7,022 nt of DNA, taken from positions 1-7,022 of the forward strand of contig JAFNZX010000137.1 in assembly GCA_017382615.1 (NCBI GenBank). Reading direction: 5' to 3'. The stretch is from Clostridia bacterium. GTDB taxonomy: Bacteria > Bacillota > Clostridia > Oscillospirales > CAG-272. The notes under the pieces were generated by a model. The model did not search any database and was not told the origin of the DNA. It was given only the letters and a program-made list of their open reading frames with translations. Position numbers and translations under genes: made by a program. This document shows, one piece after another, positions 6,750 through 7,022 of this stretch (positions within the stretch are counted from its first letter, which is position 1; every line of letters begins with the position of its first letter).

Positions 6750-6769
6750 AAAAGGCTGAGTGACTCAGC
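6750..6769. repeat. Partial copy of the terminator stem
   Basis: AAAAGGCTGAG (6750-6760) repeats exactly the 5' part of the terminator at 6637-6647. It continues into a perfect 15-base palindrome GCTGAGTGACTCAGC (6755-6769). There is no T-run afterwards, so it is unlikely to terminate on the plus strand. On the minus strand it would be followed by TTTTTCTT, so it could act as a weak terminator there. Confidence 0.5.
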
Positions 6770-6843
6770 AGTGTCATTAAGTTAAGGAAAACTCATAGCG
6801 GGCATCCAAACAATGCGGGTACGCGCCAAAAAGCCGTCCCCTC

Positions 6844-6890
6844 GGGGGAAGGAGGGTTCCCATAGCGTACCCGCTATGGGAGGAAGGGGT
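6844..6890 (+). repeat. GGAAGG-flanked hairpin repeat unit, forward copy
   Basis: GGGGGAAGGAGGG (6844-6856) leads into a perfect 10-bp hairpin, TCCCATAGCG (6858-6867) with CGCTATGGGA (6872-6881), loop TACC. It is followed by GGAAGGGGT (6882-6890). GGAAGG therefore flanks the hairpin as a direct repeat. The unit aligns over nearly its full length with the reverse complement of 6974-7022. Confidence 0.7.
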
Positions 6891-6973
6891 AGCGTATCAA
6901 ATTTGGAACGTTTTGTTTCGTACAAATCGCATACAAAATTGACAAAATGACGGTTTCCCTCGTTGAATAGTCG

Positions 6974-7022
6974 ACCCCTTCCTCCCCGTACGCCTGCGCT
7001 ACGGGGACCCCTTCCTTCCCCC
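6974..7022 (-). repeat. GGAAGG-flanked hairpin repeat unit, inverted copy at the window edge
   Basis: On the minus strand this reads GGGGGAAGGAAGGGGT, then a hairpin with arms CCCCGTA and TACGGGG (7006-7000 with 6990-6984), then GGAGGAAGGGGT. It is the inverted partner of 6844-6890 with substitutions in the stem and loop. The unit reaches the last base and may continue outside the window. Confidence 0.7.

Larger units (their letters stand above)
6539..7022. other. Gene-free, repeat-rich region downstream of the permease
   Basis: These 484 bases have no supported gene. Short open frames on both strands run through palindromic repeats, lack convincing ribosome binding sites and show no recognisable domain. 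The region holds a double-hairpin palindrome, an intrinsic terminator, a partial copy of its stem, an interrupted echo of a later hairpin (6794-6824) and two opposed hairpin units at 6844-6890 and 6974-7022. Between those two units, 6897-6973 is AT-rich with no feature I can name. Confidence 0.7.

Noticed and set aside
6565..6759. A 64-codon plus-strand open frame downstream of the permease
   Set aside because: It begins inside the palindromic repeat, runs through the intrinsic terminator and has no ribosome binding site.
6939..6968. A possible promoter beginning with TTGACA at 6939-6944
   Set aside because: No acceptable -10 box is found at 16-19 bases (the best is TTGAAT at 18) and no gene follows within the window.
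6539..7022. A CRISPR array in the repeat-rich region
   Set aside because: The repeats are hairpins in inverted orientation, unequally spaced and only two copies each, not regularly spaced direct repeats.

Overview
The window is chromosomal DNA of a bacterium, most likely an anaerobic gut member of the Clostridia (Bacillota). This is an inference from strong AAGGAG-type ribosome binding sites, A/T-rich sigma-70/SigA-type promoters, moderate GC with GC-rich third positions, a lipoprotein with the cysteine-rich 'C..CG...IPATGH' modules frequent in clostridial surface proteins, and short palindromic intergenic repeats of the kind common in those genomes. No rRNA, tRNA, CRISPR array, integrase or transposase is visible.

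Layout. On the minus strand (2777 down to 30) lies a two-gene operon. A small five-helix membrane protein of unknown function comes first. After 45 bases follows a 728-residue protein with two TIR-like domains, Sel1-type repeats and a TPR-like helical region. A near-consensus promoter (TTGAAA-N17-TATAAT) drives it. On the plus strand, from the same 190-base divergent intergenic region, a second good promoter (TTGAAA-N17-TACACT) drives a lipoprotein M3-family zinc oligopeptidase (2971-5007), which ends in a clear intrinsic terminator. Next comes an APC-superfamily amino acid permease (5132-6538) with its own extended -10 promoter and a probable TTG start. The last 484 bases hold no convincing gene. 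They contain a two-hairpin palindromic repeat, an intrinsic terminator, a partial echo of that terminator, and two oppositely oriented copies of a GGAAGG-flanked hairpin unit that runs off the window edge.

How the genes may work together. The surface peptidase and the permease are separate transcription units but make a plausible peptide and amino acid scavenging neighbourhood. The divergent TIR operon is the accessory part. The second TIR domain keeps the FISY strand and a glutamate at the expected NADase position, while the first has isoleucine there. A TIR effector with a solenoid sensor/scaffold region and a co-transcribed membrane protein is compatible with an NAD-depleting stress or phage-defence module, but nothing in the sequence proves this and I do not recognise it as a named system.

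A 25-base dyad covers the -10 box and expected start point of the peptidase promoter and looks like an operator.
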